Part shown: positions 53,090-63,234 of the stretch, in pieces
Layout: every line of letters starts with the position of its first letter
How positions within the stretch are numbered: position 1 is the stretch's first letter
Origin: Corynebacterium pollutisoli
Lineage (GTDB): Bacteria; Actinomycetota; Actinomycetes; Mycobacteriales; Mycobacteriaceae
Assembly (NCBI RefSeq): GCF_900177745.1
Contig: NZ_FXAR01000003.1
Location: forward strand, 124,001 to 188,000
Direction: 5' to 3'
DNA length: 64,000 bases
Notes under the pieces: model-generated
What the model was told of the DNA's origin: nothing
Databases searched by the model: none
What the model saw: only the letters and a program-made list of their open reading frames with translations
Program-made: the position numbers and the translations under genes

Positions 53090-53593
53090 ATGAACGGTGA
53101 CGGAAACGGTTGGGCCGCCGGCCCCGGCACGAAGGTGTGGGGCCGTTTCGGGGCGGCGGGACTCATGCTCCTGGCGGGCCGCGAGGACCCGCACGTGCTC
53201 ATGCAGCACCGCGCCCTGTGGACGAACAACGGTGGCACCTGGGCCCTGCCCGGCGGGGCGCGGGACTCGCACGAGTCGACGCAGGAGGCCGCCCTCCGGG
53301 AGGCGGTGGAGGAGTGCTCGCTGGAGCCCTCGCTCATCGAGGTGCTCCACGAGTCGGTGACCGCCGGCCCGTACCCGGCGGACCCGGAGCAACCGGAGCT
53401 GGCGGGGGACTGGACCTACACCACGGTCATCGCCCGGACGACCACCGGCGAGCCGCTGAAGACGTTCCCCAATGAGGAATCCGTCGAGCTCAGATGGGTT
53501 CCTCTCTCAGAATTGACTCAACTTCCGCTCATGCCCGCGTTCGCGGCGTCACTCCCGGCACTTGTTCAGGTGATTGGCAGGTTGCCGCTCTGA
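53090..53593 (+). CDS. Nudix hydrolase
   Basis: 167 residues. Complete Nudix box: Gly56-x5-Glu62-x7-Arg70-Glu71-x2-Glu74-Glu75 within GGARDSHESTQEAALREAVE. Hydrolyses a nucleoside diphosphate-X; the substrate cannot be told. Divergent from glnX; upstream of an ABC exporter. Confidence 0.88.
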   Translation: MNGDGNGWAAGPGTKVWGRFGAAGLMLLAGREDPHVLMQHRALWTNNGGTWALPGGARDSHESTQEAALREAVEECSLEPSLIEVLHESVTAGPYPADPEQPELAGDWTYTTVIARTTTGEPLKTFPNEESVELRWVPLSELTQLPLMPAFAASLPALVQVIGRLPL

Positions 53594-53615
53594 CACGTGT
53601 GGCAGGGTGGACCAT

Positions 53616-54533
53616 ATGATCCACGTTGAAGGGCTGACGAAGGAGTACGGAGAGGTCCGCGCAGTCGACGACCTGACGTTCTCGGTGCAGCCGGGGATCG
53701 TCACGGGATTCCTCGGCCCCAACGGGGCGGGGAAGTCGACGACCATGCGGATGATCGTCGGTCTGGACACCCCCACCACCGGCACCGCGCTCATCGACGG
53801 CCGCCACTACCGCGAGTTCACCCGCCCCCTCACCCAGGTGGGTGCGCTTCTCGACGCCAAGGCCGTCCATCCCAACCGCTCCGCCGCCAATCATCTGCGC
53901 TGGCTGGCGCAGTCCAACGGCCTGCCGCTCTCGCGGGTCGACGAGGTCCTCGACCTCGTGGGGCTGAGCGGGGTGGCGAAGAAGAAGGCCGGGGGGTTCT
54001 CGCTCGGCATGGGGCAGCGGTTGGGACTGGCGGGTGCCCTCCTCGGTGACCCCCGCATCCTCGTGCTCGACGAACCCGTCAACGGCCTCGACCCGGAGGG
54101 CATCCGCTGGGTCCGCGGGCTGCTCAAGGCGCTCGCCGCGGAGGGCCGGACGGTCCTCATCTCCTCGCACCTGCTCTCGGAGATGGCGCTCACGGCCGAC
54201 CGGCTCATCGTCATCGGCCGGGGCCGGCTCGTGGCGGACACCACGACCGAGGAGTTCATCCGCGAGCACTCGACGCAGACGGTGCTCGTGCGCGCCGAGG
54301 ACCAGACCGGGCTGGCCACCCACCTCACCGCCGCCGGGCTCGAGGTGACCAAGGTCAACGGTCACGGCCTCGAGGTCGCGGACAGCAGTACCGAGGAGGT
54401 CGGGGCCCTGGCGTTCACCGGCGGGTACCAGCTGCGTGAGCTGTCCATGCGGCAGGCGTCCCTGGAGGACGCGTTCATGGATTCCACCGGTGGCGCGGTG
54501 CAGTACCAGGCGCGGGCGGACCGCGAGAACTAG
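53616..54533 (+). CDS. ABC-2 type exporter, ATPase
   Basis: 305 residues. Walker A GPNGAGKST, signature FSLGMGQRLGLAGAL, Walker B ILVLDEPVNGLDPEG, and a C-terminal extension typical of drug/bacitracin-type exporters. ATG 53616. Operon with the permease, which starts eight bases after its stop. Confidence 0.88.
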   Translation: MIHVEGLTKEYGEVRAVDDLTFSVQPGIVTGFLGPNGAGKSTTMRMIVGLDTPTTGTALIDGRHYREFTRPLTQVGALLDAKAVHPNRSAANHLRWLAQSNGLPLSRVDEVLDLVGLSGVAKKKAGGFSLGMGQRLGLAGALLGDPRILVLDEPVNGLDPEGIRWVRGLLKALAAEGRTVLISSHLLSEMALTADRLIVIGRGRLVADTTTEEFIREHSTQTVLVRAEDQTGLATHLTAAGLEVTKVNGHGLEVADSSTEEVGALAFTGGYQLRELSMRQASLEDAFMDSTGGAVQYQARADREN

Positions 54534-54541
54534 GGAGAAGA

Positions 54542-55303
54542 ATGTTCCTCAACACACTGGCGGCGGAGTTCACCAAACTCCGCACGACGGCGTCGTTCTG
54601 GTGGACCACGGTCCTCTTCGTGGCGGTCGGCCTCGGCTGGGCCGCCATGACGGGGGCCACCACCCTGGAGGCGGACGGCGGGTTCCCCACCCTGTGGGCC
54701 CCGACGATCGCCACGACGGTGTACATCATCGGCTTCCCGGTGCTCATGATCCAGGCGATCATGCTCATCACCACGGAGTACCGCTACGGGGTGCAGTCGT
54801 CGACGTTCCTGGCCACCCCCCGCCGGTGGACCGTGGCCCTGGCGAAGCTGCTGCTCTACGCCGCCTTCGCCGCGGCGCTCACCTTCGTGGTGGTGGTCGT
54901 CGGCTTCTACCTGGCGCGTGCGTTGGCCCCGGCGTCGGCGGCGGAGTTCTTCGACCCGTTCAACGACGCGGACGCCCAGCACATCATGTGGGTCTACCCG
55001 GCGGCGGCCGCGATGACGGTGATGATCAGCCAGGGCATCGCCCTGCTGCTGCGGCAGACGGCGGGCACGGTGGCGCTCATGCTCATCTGGTTCATGGGCC
55101 TCGAGCAGGTGTTCCGCCTGGTGCCCAAGATCGGGGCGGACATCGTCGGCTACCTGCCCTTCGAGAACCTGGGGGCCTTCGTCAACGGGGTGCAGCTCGA
55201 GGGGATCGGGTGGGACACCTACGGTTCGGGCGCCTACTTCCTGGTGTGGGCGGTCGCCGCCTGGGTCGCCGGGGTGGTCGTCCTGCAGCGTCGCGACGCC
55301 TGA
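54542..55303 (+). CDS. ABC-2 type exporter, permease
   Basis: 253 residues, about six membrane segments, e.g. TVYIIGFPVLMIQAIMLITT and LLLYAAFAAALTFVVVVVGF. AGGGAGAA-type binding site before the ATG. Cargo unknown. Confidence 0.83.
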   Translation: MFLNTLAAEFTKLRTTASFWWTTVLFVAVGLGWAAMTGATTLEADGGFPTLWAPTIATTVYIIGFPVLMIQAIMLITTEYRYGVQSSTFLATPRRWTVALAKLLLYAAFAAALTFVVVVVGFYLARALAPASAAEFFDPFNDADAQHIMWVYPAAAAMTVMISQGIALLLRQTAGTVALMLIWFMGLEQVFRLVPKIGADIVGYLPFENLGAFVNGVQLEGIGWDTYGSGAYFLVWAVAAWVAGVVVLQRRDA

Positions 55304-55304
55304 G

Positions 55305-56528
55305 TCAGCTCACCACCGAGTACACGAGGATGATGAGGGCGGGCACGACGAAGTACGCCGTGGCCATCATCGCCGCCGCTGCGGAGTAACCGCGGGCGGC
55401 GACCCGGCCGGAGAACTCGGCCAGGCGGATGATGAGCTCCCGCAGCGGCGGGATGATGATGACCAGCAGCGCGGACATGACGTTGAAGGAGACGTGCACC
55501 AGCGCCGCCTGCACGGCCAGGGCCCCCATCGGGCCCGGCACCGCCAGTGCGGCGAGCAGCGACATGAGCGTCGTGCCGACGTTCGCGCCGAGGGTGATCG
55601 ACAGGGCCTCCCGCATCTTCAGCGTCCGGGTGACGGCGAAGGGCAGCAGGGAGGAGACGGTGACCGAGGAGGCGTTGACCGCCATCGTCACCAGCGCGCC
55701 CGAGAGCACCCCGAGGGCGTCCGACGCGCCGGAGGAACGCTCGAGCAGCGTGCGGGTGGTGGCGGCGGTGAGCACCGAGAGCTGGGCGTTGAGGATGCGG
55801 ATCGCGCCGAGGATGAGCAGCGTGCCCGCGAGGATCGCCACGACCGCCGCGGCGCGCGCGGACATGACGGTGCCGAGGAGACCCTGGACACCGACGGCGT
55901 CGATAAGCGGGGCGAACAAGGACGCCAGCTCGCGGCCGGTGTCCGTGGCCGCGTCGCCGACGACCGTGTCGGAGACGAGCCCGGCGGTGCGCGACAGCGG
56001 CTGGAAGAGCAGCTCGAGAATGAACGCGACCAGGACGAACAGACCGTTGAACCACGTGTGCAGCGACGCGGAGGCGAACGCGCGGCGGAAGCTGCGGCGG
56101 TGGCCGAGGTAGCTGAAGGAGACGATCATCGCCGTGATCGTCGTGCCCACGTTCGCGCCGAGGATGATGGGGACGGCGACCGCCACGGAGACGCCGCCGG
56201 TGCCGACGGCCGTGACCGTCAGGGCCGTCACCGCCGTCGACGACTGGATCGCGGACGTGGCGATGACGCCGATGAGCAGACCGATGACCGGGTTCGTCGC
56301 CAGGTCGAAGAGGCGGCCGATGGCGGGGGACCCGAGGGCGTAGGCACCGTCGAGGATGAGGTAGACCGCCAGGAACATCATGAGGATCGCGGCGGCCACC
56401 GCCATCCAGCGGACGAACGCGCCGAAGGCGGAGAGCGCGACGAAGTCCCGCTCCGCGGGGATCTGTTTCGGGTTGATGAAGTGCTGGGTGCCGGGGAGCG
56501 GGAGGGGGAGCGTGGCGTCCGCGGTCAT
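55305..56528 (-). CDS. Na+/phosphate cotransporter family protein
   Basis: 407 residues. Two inverted Na/Pi repeats with ATSAIQSSTAVTAL and VTMAVNASSVTVSSLLPFA, each with the GANVGTT signature. Brings in phosphate with sodium. No PhoU-like C-terminal domain. The stop is one base from the stop of the convergent ABC permease. One GTCGATAAG motif at 55899 is read as Leu-Ile-Asp. Confidence 0.87.
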   Translation of the reverse strand: MTADATLPLPLPGTQHFINPKQIPAERDFVALSAFGAFVRWMAVAAAILMMFLAVYLILDGAYALGSPAIGRLFDLATNPVIGLLIGVIATSAIQSSTAVTALTVTAVGTGGVSVAVAVPIILGANVGTTITAMIVSFSYLGHRRSFRRAFASASLHTWFNGLFVLVAFILELLFQPLSRTAGLVSDTVVGDAATDTGRELASLFAPLIDAVGVQGLLGTVMSARAAAVVAILAGTLLILGAIRILNAQLSVLTAATTRTLLERSSGASDALGVLSGALVTMAVNASSVTVSSLLPFAVTRTLKMREALSITLGANVGTTLMSLLAALAVPGPMGALAVQAALVHVSFNVMSALLVIIIPPLRELIIRLAEFSGRVAARGYSAAAAMMATAYFVVPALIILVYSVVS

Positions 56529-56646
56529 GCCTCACTCCCTCGTCGCGTTACCTTGCCGTTATGTGGTCGTCATGTGGCAGACAACTGATGTCCACCTGAA
56601 TCTATCACCGAGGGTGGTCGGACACCATTGCGCTAAGGTGTCCGGA

Positions 56647-57849
56647 ATGAACGCCCGACAGCAGCTCACGGTCCCGCTGCTCATGGCGCTGGCGCTGCTC
56701 TCCGCGTCCGCGCCCTTCGCCATCGACATGTACCTGCCGGCCCTGCCGGACATCGTCCGTGATCTGGACACCACCCAGCCCATGGTGCAGCTCACGCTGT
56801 CCGCCTTCCTCGCCGGACTGGCGATCGGCCAGCTCATCATCGGGCCGCTGTCCGACGCCCTCGGCCGGCACCGGCTCATGCTCGTCGGCACCGTCATCGC
56901 CCTGGCGGCGGCGGTGTTCGCGGCGCTGGCCCCGACCGTCGAGATGCTCATCCTCGCCCGCCTCATCCAGGGCCTGGGCTCCGGCGCGGCGATCGTGCTC
57001 TCCCGCGCGGTGGTCCCCGACCTGGCGGTGGGGGAGGCGGCGGCGCGGGCCTTCGCCCTGCTCATGACCATCCAGGGCGTGGCCCCCATCCTCGCCCCGG
57101 TGCTCGGCGGCGTGCTGGCCGAACCCATCGGCTGGCGCGGCCTGTTCTGGGTGCTCGCCGGGCTGGCGGCGCTGCAGGTCGTCGTGGTGCTCGTTGTCAT
57201 TCCCGAGTCCCGGCCGCCGGAGGAGCGCAGCCCGGCGACCGTGCGGGGCGTGCTGGGCAACTACGCCTTCGTGCTGGGCAGCCCGGGCTACCGCGGCTAC
57301 CTGGTGACCTTCGCGGCGGCCTTCTCCGCGATGTTCTGCTACATCTCCGCCTCGCCGTTCGTCATGCAGGAGCAGCTGGGGATGTCCGTGCGCGGCTACG
57401 CCACGATGTTCGCCGTCAACGGCGTGGGCATCATCGGCGGCAGCCTCGTCAACGCCCGCCTCATCGGACGGGTGCGCACCGAGAGGCTGCTGCTGGGTGC
57501 GCTGACGGTGCAGGTCACGGCGACGCTCGCGCTGCTGGCGGCCACCGCCCTGTACCCGCACAAGTGGCTCATCATGGCGCTGCTGTTCGTCATCATCGCG
57601 CAGATCTCCATCGTCATGGGCAACACCACCGCGCTGGGCACCGGGCTGGTGCGTGAGCGCGCCGGGTCCGCCTCCGCACTCATGGGTTTCGCGCAGTTCG
57701 GCATCGCCGGCCTGGTCAGCCCGCTCATGGGCCTGGGCGATGATCCCGGCGTCACCATGGCGCTGGGCATGACCGCCTGCTTCCTCGTGGCCCTCGGCGC
57801 GGCGGTCTACGCCACCCGCACTACTGCAGGGCCGACGTCAGCTTCATGA
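56647..57849 (+). CDS. Bcr/CflA-type MFS drug exporter
   Basis: 400 residues, 12 hydrophobic segments. PFAIDMYLPALPDI and GPLSDALGRHRLML are diagnostic of the Bcr/CflA family. ATG 56647. Its last 29 bases overlap the convergent cls gene. Confidence 0.88.
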   Translation: MNARQQLTVPLLMALALLSASAPFAIDMYLPALPDIVRDLDTTQPMVQLTLSAFLAGLAIGQLIIGPLSDALGRHRLMLVGTVIALAAAVFAALAPTVEMLILARLIQGLGSGAAIVLSRAVVPDLAVGEAAARAFALLMTIQGVAPILAPVLGGVLAEPIGWRGLFWVLAGLAALQVVVVLVVIPESRPPEERSPATVRGVLGNYAFVLGSPGYRGYLVTFAAAFSAMFCYISASPFVMQEQLGMSVRGYATMFAVNGVGIIGGSLVNARLIGRVRTERLLLGALTVQVTATLALLAATALYPHKWLIMALLFVIIAQISIVMGNTTALGTGLVRERAGSASALMGFAQFGIAGLVSPLMGLGDDPGVTMALGMTACFLVALGAAVYATRTTAGPTSAS

Positions 57850-59317
57850 CGTTGTCGACGTAACGCCGGAAGAAGCTGCGGTCGTTCCACTCCTCCAGGG
57901 TGAGGCGGCGGGAGACGGCGAGGTAGGCGTCGGCAAGCTCATTGAGATCGTCGAGAATGTCACCGCGGGCGATCATGAGCGTGGCCTCGTAGTTGAGTCC
58001 GAAGCTGCGCATGTCCATGTTCGAGGAACCGACCGTGCCCATCGACGTGTCCGAACCGGGGTCGGCGATGTTGAACTTCGAGTGCAGGATGTACGGCGCG
58101 GGGAAGAGGTGGATGCGCACGCCGGCCTCGAGGAGCACCTGGTAGTAGGACGACTGCGCGTGGTGCACCATGAACTGGTCCGACTGCTCGGAGACCAGCA
58201 GATCCACCTGGACCCCGCGGTAGCAGGCGGAGGTGACGGCCTCCAGGAGGGACTCGTCGGGGATGAAGTACGGCGAGCACAGCACGAGGCGGTGCTTGGC
58301 GGCGTGGACGATGGAGTTGAACATCCGCAGGTTCGGCTCCGTCGTGTAACCGGGGCCGGAGGGGACGAGCTGGACGATATTGTCGGACTCGCCGGGCTCG
58401 GGGCAGGAGGGGTCCTGCACCTCGTGCTCCGGTGGGGGCTCGATGTCGAGGAGCTCGTTGGTCTCCGCGTACCAGTCGACGGCGAAGAGGAAGGCCATCG
58501 ACGCCACTACCGGGCCGGTCACCTCCACCATGCAGTCGACCCACTTGCGGCCCTTCCGGATGTTCGCGCTCATGAGGTAGGAGCGGTCGATCATGTTGAT
58601 GGAGCCCATGAAGCCGACGCGGTCGTCGATGATGAGCAGTTTGCGGTGGTTGCGCAGATCGGGGCGGCGGAACCGGAGGCGCCACGGCTTGAGCGGGAGC
58701 ATGAGCTGCCAGTCAACGCCGATCCTCGTGAGCCGGCGGCCGAGGCTGAGATAGCCCGGGTACTTCAGGGAACCGATCTGGTCGAAGAGGTAGCGGACCT
58801 TGACGCCGCGCTGCACGGCGCGTTCCAGGGCGCGGAAGAAGGGGTCGGTCGTCTCGTCCCAGGCGGTGATGTAGATCTCGACGTGGACGTGGTCCTCCGC
58901 CTTGTCGACCGCGGCCGCCATCCGCAGGATCGTCTCCTCGTAGTCGCCGTACACGCCCCGGTTGTGGGCGACGACGGCCGGCAGGTTGGTCAGCCGACGG
59001 TTGAGCTTGACGACGGACTGCATCTCCGGCCGCAGGTCACAGCCCTCCGGCCAGTCGGGGACGTGCGACTGGACGTCCTCGATCATGACGTTGGCCTCGC
59101 TCTGGATGCGGTGGCGGCGCCGATTGATGTACGGCGAACCCACGAGGAGGAACAGCGGCAGCCCGATGAAGGGCAGCAGCAGAATGGCCAGCAGCCAGGC
59201 GGTCGAGGAACTCGGTCGGCGCCCCTCCGGGACCAGGCCGATCGCGATGATCTTGATCGTGTAGTCGACGATGAGGCCGATGAGCTGCCACGTGCTGAGA
59301 TCGAGTGCGAGGGTCAC
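57821..59317 (-). CDS. cls: Cardiolipin synthase
   Basis: 498 residues. Two N-terminal membrane segments (residues ~10-70, including WLLAILLLPFIGLPLFLLVG) and two HKD phospholipase-D motifs: NHRKLLIIDDRVGFMGSIN and HSKFNIADPGSDTSMGTVGS. Condenses two phosphatidylglycerols to cardiolipin. GTG start directly follows the stop of xth with no spacing. Confidence 0.92.
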   Translation of the reverse strand: MTLALDLSTWQLIGLIVDYTIKIIAIGLVPEGRRPSSSTAWLLAILLLPFIGLPLFLLVGSPYINRRRHRIQSEANVMIEDVQSHVPDWPEGCDLRPEMQSVVKLNRRLTNLPAVVAHNRGVYGDYEETILRMAAAVDKAEDHVHVEIYITAWDETTDPFFRALERAVQRGVKVRYLFDQIGSLKYPGYLSLGRRLTRIGVDWQLMLPLKPWRLRFRRPDLRNHRKLLIIDDRVGFMGSINMIDRSYLMSANIRKGRKWVDCMVEVTGPVVASMAFLFAVDWYAETNELLDIEPPPEHEVQDPSCPEPGESDNIVQLVPSGPGYTTEPNLRMFNSIVHAAKHRLVLCSPYFIPDESLLEAVTSACYRGVQVDLLVSEQSDQFMVHHAQSSYYQVLLEAGVRIHLFPAPYILHSKFNIADPGSDTSMGTVGSSNMDMRSFGLNYEATLMIARGDILDDLNELADAYLAVSRRLTLEEWNDRSFFRRYVDNVMKLTSALQ

Positions 59318-60139
59318 TTAACGGACCTCGTCGAAGGTGGCCTTCTCCACGTAGTCGACGACCACCGGCGCGTGATCCGAGGCGCCCGTGCCGGCCCGCT
59401 CCTCGACGTCGACGAACGCCGCCTGCGCCTGCTTCGCCAGCGCCGGGGTGGCCAGCTGGAAGTCGATCCGCATGCCCTCCCCCTTCTGGAAGCGCAGGGC
59501 CTTGTAGTCCCAGTAGGTGAAGCGTGCCTCGGTGAGCGGGCGGGTGACCTCGGTGAGCCCGGCGTCGATGAGCCCGTCGAAGCAGATCCGCTCCGGCTCG
59601 GTCACGTGCGTCTTGCCGTCGAAGAAGGCGATGTCCCACACGTCCTCGTCGAGCGGGGCGATGTTGAAGTCGCCCAGGTAGACGGCCTTCTGCCCCGGAT
59701 CCGCGCGCAGGGAATCCCGCACGTGGTCGGCGAGGGCGTAGAGCCAGCGCAGCTTGTAGTCGTAGTGCGGGTCCGCGATCTCGCGCCCGTTGGGCACGTA
59801 CAGGCTCCACACGCGGACCCCGCCGCACGTCGCGCCGATGGCGCGCGACTCGACGATCTGCTCCGCGCCCGGATCCTTGTCGAAGCCCGGCTGTCCCGGA
59901 AAATGCTTCTCGACGTCCGCGATACCCACCCGGGACACGATCGCCACGCCATTCCACTGACTGGTGCCGACGTGCGCGACCTCGTAACCCGCGGCCTCGA
60001 AGACGGCGTAGGGGAACTTCTCGTCGGTGCACTTCGTCTCCTGGATCGCCAGGACGTCCACGTCGTGGCGTTGGAGGAAGGCGACGACGCGCTCCGCACG
60101 CGTGCGCACGGAATTGACGTTCCAGGAGACGATCCGCAT
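59318..60139 (-). CDS. xth: Exodeoxyribonuclease III
   Basis: 273 residues, AP endonuclease/3'-exonuclease of base-excision repair. MRIVSWNVNSVR, LAIQETKC, YLGDFNIAP and the C-terminal GASDHAPVVVD carry the metal and catalytic residues. Start ATG 60139, the usual family start, over a GTG three codons upstream. Coupled to cls. Confidence 0.93.
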   Translation of the reverse strand: MRIVSWNVNSVRTRAERVVAFLQRHDVDVLAIQETKCTDEKFPYAVFEAAGYEVAHVGTSQWNGVAIVSRVGIADVEKHFPGQPGFDKDPGAEQIVESRAIGATCGGVRVWSLYVPNGREIADPHYDYKLRWLYALADHVRDSLRADPGQKAVYLGDFNIAPLDEDVWDIAFFDGKTHVTEPERICFDGLIDAGLTEVTRPLTEARFTYWDYKALRFQKGEGMRIDFQLATPALAKQAQAAFVDVEERAGTGASDHAPVVVDYVEKATFDEVR

Positions 60140-60171
60140 GAAGTACACACTACCTGCGGGTCAGGGGCAGG

Positions 60172-60591
60172 TCAGGCCTCGGTGGCGTTGAACATCCACA
60201 GCACGCCGAACTGGTCGCGGACCTGGCCGTAGTGGTCACCCTACGGGGCCTGTTCGAAGGGCATCTCCACCTCCGCACCACCGGTGATGAAGCGGTTGAT
60301 GATGCCCTCCGCCTCGGCGACGGAGTCGAACTGCAGGAGGAGGGAGTAGACGTCGGAGCGCAGCCCGGGGGCGTCGTCCTCCATGGCGTCGCCGCCGGCG
60401 ATGCTCACGGTGTCGGAATTGAGGGTGGCGTAGGCTACGGCGTCCCGCGGCGGGTCGAAGGGCAGGCCCTCCATGGGGGTGTCGCCGTAGGTGAGAAGCT
60501 CGAGCTCCCCGCCGAAGATGGACTCGTAGTGGCGGAACGCCTCCGCGGCGTTCCCGGGAAAGGAGATGTTGATGCTGAACTGCATGGACAT
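60172..60591 (-). pseudogene. VOC/PhnB-like protein interrupted by an in-frame TAG
   Basis: Starts MSMQFSINISFPGNAAEAFR and reads to FEQAP, then TAG at 60243-60241. Without the stop it continues in frame with GDHYGQVRDQFGVLWMFNA and ends at TGA 60172, giving 139 residues. Family members have a Trp just before GDHYG, so a single TGG to TAG change explains it. The truncated protein (116 residues) loses the last beta strand with a metal/ligand position. ATG 60591 behind AGGAG. Confidence 0.85.
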
Positions 60592-60705
60592 GGGTACTCC
60601 TGGCCGTTGTGTGTGACGTAACGGGTATTAAGTGGTCCACGTCACAGTGTAGGCCTGCGCGGGTGATCCGTCGACCGGGAAACGCCGACGCCGAGGGGAG
60701 TGGTC

Positions 60706-61698
60706 TCAGGACTCCCGTCGCGCGTAGCGGTGCCGGTGGTGCTCGATGAACCCCAGCTTCGTGTACAGCGCCCGGCCCGCCTTGTTGGAGGCGATGACCT
60801 GCAGGTACGCGTCGGTGGCGCCGCGGGAGGCGCCCCAGGCGAGCATCTCGGCACCGAGTCGGGTGCCGAGGCCGCGACGTCGATAAGCTTCCGCCACCTC
60901 GACGGCCGAGTACCCGAGCCACACGCGACCATCCTCCGAGGACGTGAGCGTACCCCGGGTGATCGCGACGGTCTCCCCGGCGGGTGCGAGGAGGCGGCCG
61001 AAGCCCATCTCGCCGTCGATCTGGTCCTGCAGCAGGCGCAGCGCGTGGACCGGCAGCGGCTGGCCGCGGAAGTGGTAGAGGGCGAGCCAGTCGTCGTCGG
61101 GTTGGTCGTCGATGCGGAAGGTGTACTCGGCCGCGGGGAGGTCGAGGGCGGTCAGCTCGCGCGTCATGACGATGATCTCCGGGCCCAGCTCCCAGCCGCC
61201 GGACTCGACGAGCTTCTCCGCGGGCGCGCCGATGCGCTCCGGGATGAGCACCTTCACCGGCAGATTGTGGCGCTCGTAGAAGGCCCGGATCTCCTCGAGC
61301 GGCACCTGCCCGAAACCGGCGGAACGGCCCAGGGGGGCGGCGGAGTTGGAGCGCTCCGTGATGCCGTCGCCGGCGCGCATGAGCCACTGGCCGTCGCGCG
61401 TCCACGTGTGTTCGATGCCGGGGAAGGCCTTGGCGGTGGCGGTCTCCACGGCGCGGATGTCGGAGTTGCGGATCCGGCGCGGGGAGAGTTTCTTCACCAC
61501 CTTGACCAGCTCGTCCGGCACCTCGATCGGCTCGGCCGAGGAGACGAAGCCGCCGACGGACTGCGGGCGCAGCACCAGCGGCGACACCGAGACCACGTGC
61601 CCGATGATGTCGGAGAGGTGCCCGGGGGTGTCGGGGAGGAGGCGGCGCACGACCACGCGGTCGCCGACCGCCACCTCGTCGGAGCGGAAGATACCCAT
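60706..61698 (-). CDS. GNAT acetyltransferase, corynebacterial N-acetylglutamate synthase type
   Basis: 330 residues: N-terminal barrel-like region (DRVVVRRLLPDTPGHLSDI), middle domain and C-terminal GNAT domain (VAEAYRRRGLGTRLGAEML; ASNKAGRALYTKLGF). By layout and neighbours it corresponds to the C. glutamicum cg3035-type protein, reported as an N-acetylglutamate synthase for arginine synthesis; I rely on memory for this. ATG 61698 follows the def stop directly. The motif GTCGATAAG at 60879 sits in the acetyl-CoA loop, read in another frame (Tyr-Arg-Arg). Confidence 0.8.
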   Translation of the reverse strand: MGIFRSDEVAVGDRVVVRRLLPDTPGHLSDIIGHVVSVSPLVLRPQSVGGFVSSAEPIEVPDELVKVVKKLSPRRIRNSDIRAVETATAKAFPGIEHTWTRDGQWLMRAGDGITERSNSAAPLGRSAGFGQVPLEEIRAFYERHNLPVKVLIPERIGAPAEKLVESGGWELGPEIIVMTRELTALDLPAAEYTFRIDDQPDDDWLALYHFRGQPLPVHALRLLQDQIDGEMGFGRLLAPAGETVAITRGTLTSSEDGRVWLGYSAVEVAEAYRRRGLGTRLGAEMLAWGASRGATDAYLQVIASNKAGRALYTKLGFIEHHRHRYARRES

Positions 61699-62283
61699 CT
61701 AGTGCCCGAAGGGGTCCTCGTCCTCGCCCGGCATCCAGGTCAGGCCGGGTTCGGTCCACCCGTTGGCCTTGATGGTCTTCTTGGCCTGGCGCTTGTAGCG
61801 GCCGATGAGGACGTCGGTGTAGAGGAAGCCGTCGAGGTGGCCGACCTCATGCTGGAGGCAGCGGGCGAAGAAGCCGGTGCCCTCCACCTCGATCTCGTTG
61901 CCGTCGGCGTCGAGGCCCGTGACCTTGGCCCAGGGGGCGCGGCCGGTGGGCCAGCCCTCACCGGGGACGGAGAGGCAGCCCTCGTCCTCGGAGCCGTCAT
62001 CGGCCGGCATGGTCTCGGGGATCTCGGAGGTCTCGAGCACGGGGTTGATCACGCATCCCGTGTGCTGCACGCCCTCGTCGTCGGGGCAGTCGTACACGAA
62101 CAGTCGCTTGCCGACGCCGATCTGGTTCGCGGCGAGACCGACACCGTTGGCGACATCCATGGTCTCGTACATGTCGGCGATGAGGGTCTGGATCTCCTCG
62201 CTCCCGATGTCGGCGGGGTCAACGGGCGTGGTGGGGTTGTGCAGCACGGGGTCGCCGTGGATCACAATCGGGCGGATCGTCAT
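61699..62283 (-). CDS. def: Peptide deformylase
   Basis: Removes the formyl group from new proteins. 194 residues. Motif 1 [10 protein letters not shown] (47-56), motif 2 EGCLSVPG with the metal Cys, motif 3 QHEVGHLDG; HExxH is intact, but the usual Asp before the last His is Gly. Start ATG 62283 has no binding site; a TAAACT box ends seven bases upstream, so a leaderless transcript is likely. Confidence 0.94.
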   Translation of the reverse strand: MTIRPIVIHGDPVLHNPTTPVDPADIGSEEIQTLIADMYETMDVANGVGLAANQIGVGKRLFVYDCPDDEGVQHTGCVINPVLETSEIPETMPADDGSEDEGCLSVPGEGWPTGRAPWAKVTGLDADGNEIEVEGTGFFARCLQHEVGHLDGFLYTDVLIGRYKRQAKKTIKANGWTEPGLTWMPGEDEDPFGH

Positions 62284-62299
62284 GGCATACAGTTTAGGC

Positions 62300-62557
62300 A
62301 TGTCCGGCCTGAGTGAATCCGATGCCCGCCTCCTCGCCTTCGAGGAACGCGCGCCCCGCTCGGCGGGAGCGAAGGAGGAACTCATCCGCGCCGAGCTGGG
62401 GATGAGCCCGGTCCGCTACTATCAGCGCCTCAATCTGCTTATCGACGTCCCCGCCGCCATGTCCGCCCATCCCGTCCTGCTCGGCCGTCTGCGGCGTATC
62501 CGGGACCGACGGGCCGGGGAGCGCGCGGAACGCGCGGCCCGCGATGATTTAGACTGA
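62300..62557 (+). CDS. DUF3263 protein
   Basis: 85 residues, helical, basic C-terminus ([20 protein letters not shown]). The family has a sigma-factor-region-4-like helix-turn-helix ([19 protein letters not shown]), suggesting DNA binding. Divergent from def with 16 bases between starts. Contains a GTCGATAAG motif at 62438 (Leu-Ile-Asp). Followed after five bases by the LytR_C gene. Confidence 0.8.
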   Translation: MSGLSESDARLLAFEERAPRSAGAKEELIRAELGMSPVRYYQRLNLLIDVPAAMSAHPVLLGRLRRIRDRRAGERAERAARDDLD

Positions 62558-62562
62558 CTCCT

Positions 62563-63234
62563 GTGACGCATGTGAATCCGGAGAATCAGTCAGAGTCCGC
62601 AGAATCCACCAGCACCGCCGCCGGTGCCGGTTCCGGTCTGCCGCTGCGCGGCCTGGCGATGGTGCTCATCGCCGTCGCCGTGCTGCTGGTGATGTGGGGC
62701 CTCTACGCCGCCACGCAGAACACCGATTCCGACGGTGACCAGGCGGCCCCGGCCACGACCACGGAGGTCGTCGAGACGCGGGCCGAGCAGCCGACCGCCC
62801 CCGCCGAGGAGACCACCGAGGAGGCGCCGGAGGAGACCACGACCGAGGAGGAGGCCGACGCCACCGACGCCACCGACGCCACCGAGGAGGAGACCACCGA
62901 GGCCCCCGCTCCGGCTCCGGCGCCCGCCCCCGCGGACGAGCCGTCCCGCCTCAACGTCATCAACAACTCCACGGTGCCGAACCTGGCCGCCGATGTCGCC
63001 GACCGCATGCGCGCGGACGGCTACGAGGTCGGTGAGGTGGGCAACCTGGCGGACCACATCCTCCCGGAGAACACCGTCTTCTTCCAGCCCGGTAACGCCG
63101 AGGCGGAGCAGCGGGCCCGCGAGCTGGCGGAGCGCGTCGGGGGCGTGGCCCGCGAGTACGAGAGCTTCCTCCCGGAGAACACCGACGGCCGCAACGATCT
63201 GACGTTGGTGCTGGTGAACCAGGTGGCCCTGTAA
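62563..63234 (+). CDS. LytR C-terminal domain protein, membrane anchored
   Basis: 223 residues. One membrane helix ([20 protein letters not shown], about 30-50), then an acidic Thr/Glu and Ala/Pro repeat linker (about 55-125, including [11 protein letters not shown] and [10 protein letters not shown]), then a LytR_C domain ([20 protein letters not shown]). Extracytoplasmic, probably linked to cell-wall assembly. GTG start 62563. The next gene starts in its stop codon (TAATG). Confidence 0.82.
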   Translation: MTHVNPENQSESAESTSTAAGAGSGLPLRGLAMVLIAVAVLLVMWGLYAATQNTDSDGDQAAPATTTEVVETRAEQPTAPAEETTEEAPEETTTEEEADATDATDATEEETTEAPAPAPAPAPADEPSRLNVINNSTVPNLAADVADRMRADGYEVGEVGNLADHILPENTVFFQPGNAEAEQRARELAERVGGVAREYESFLPENTDGRNDLTLVLVNQVAL

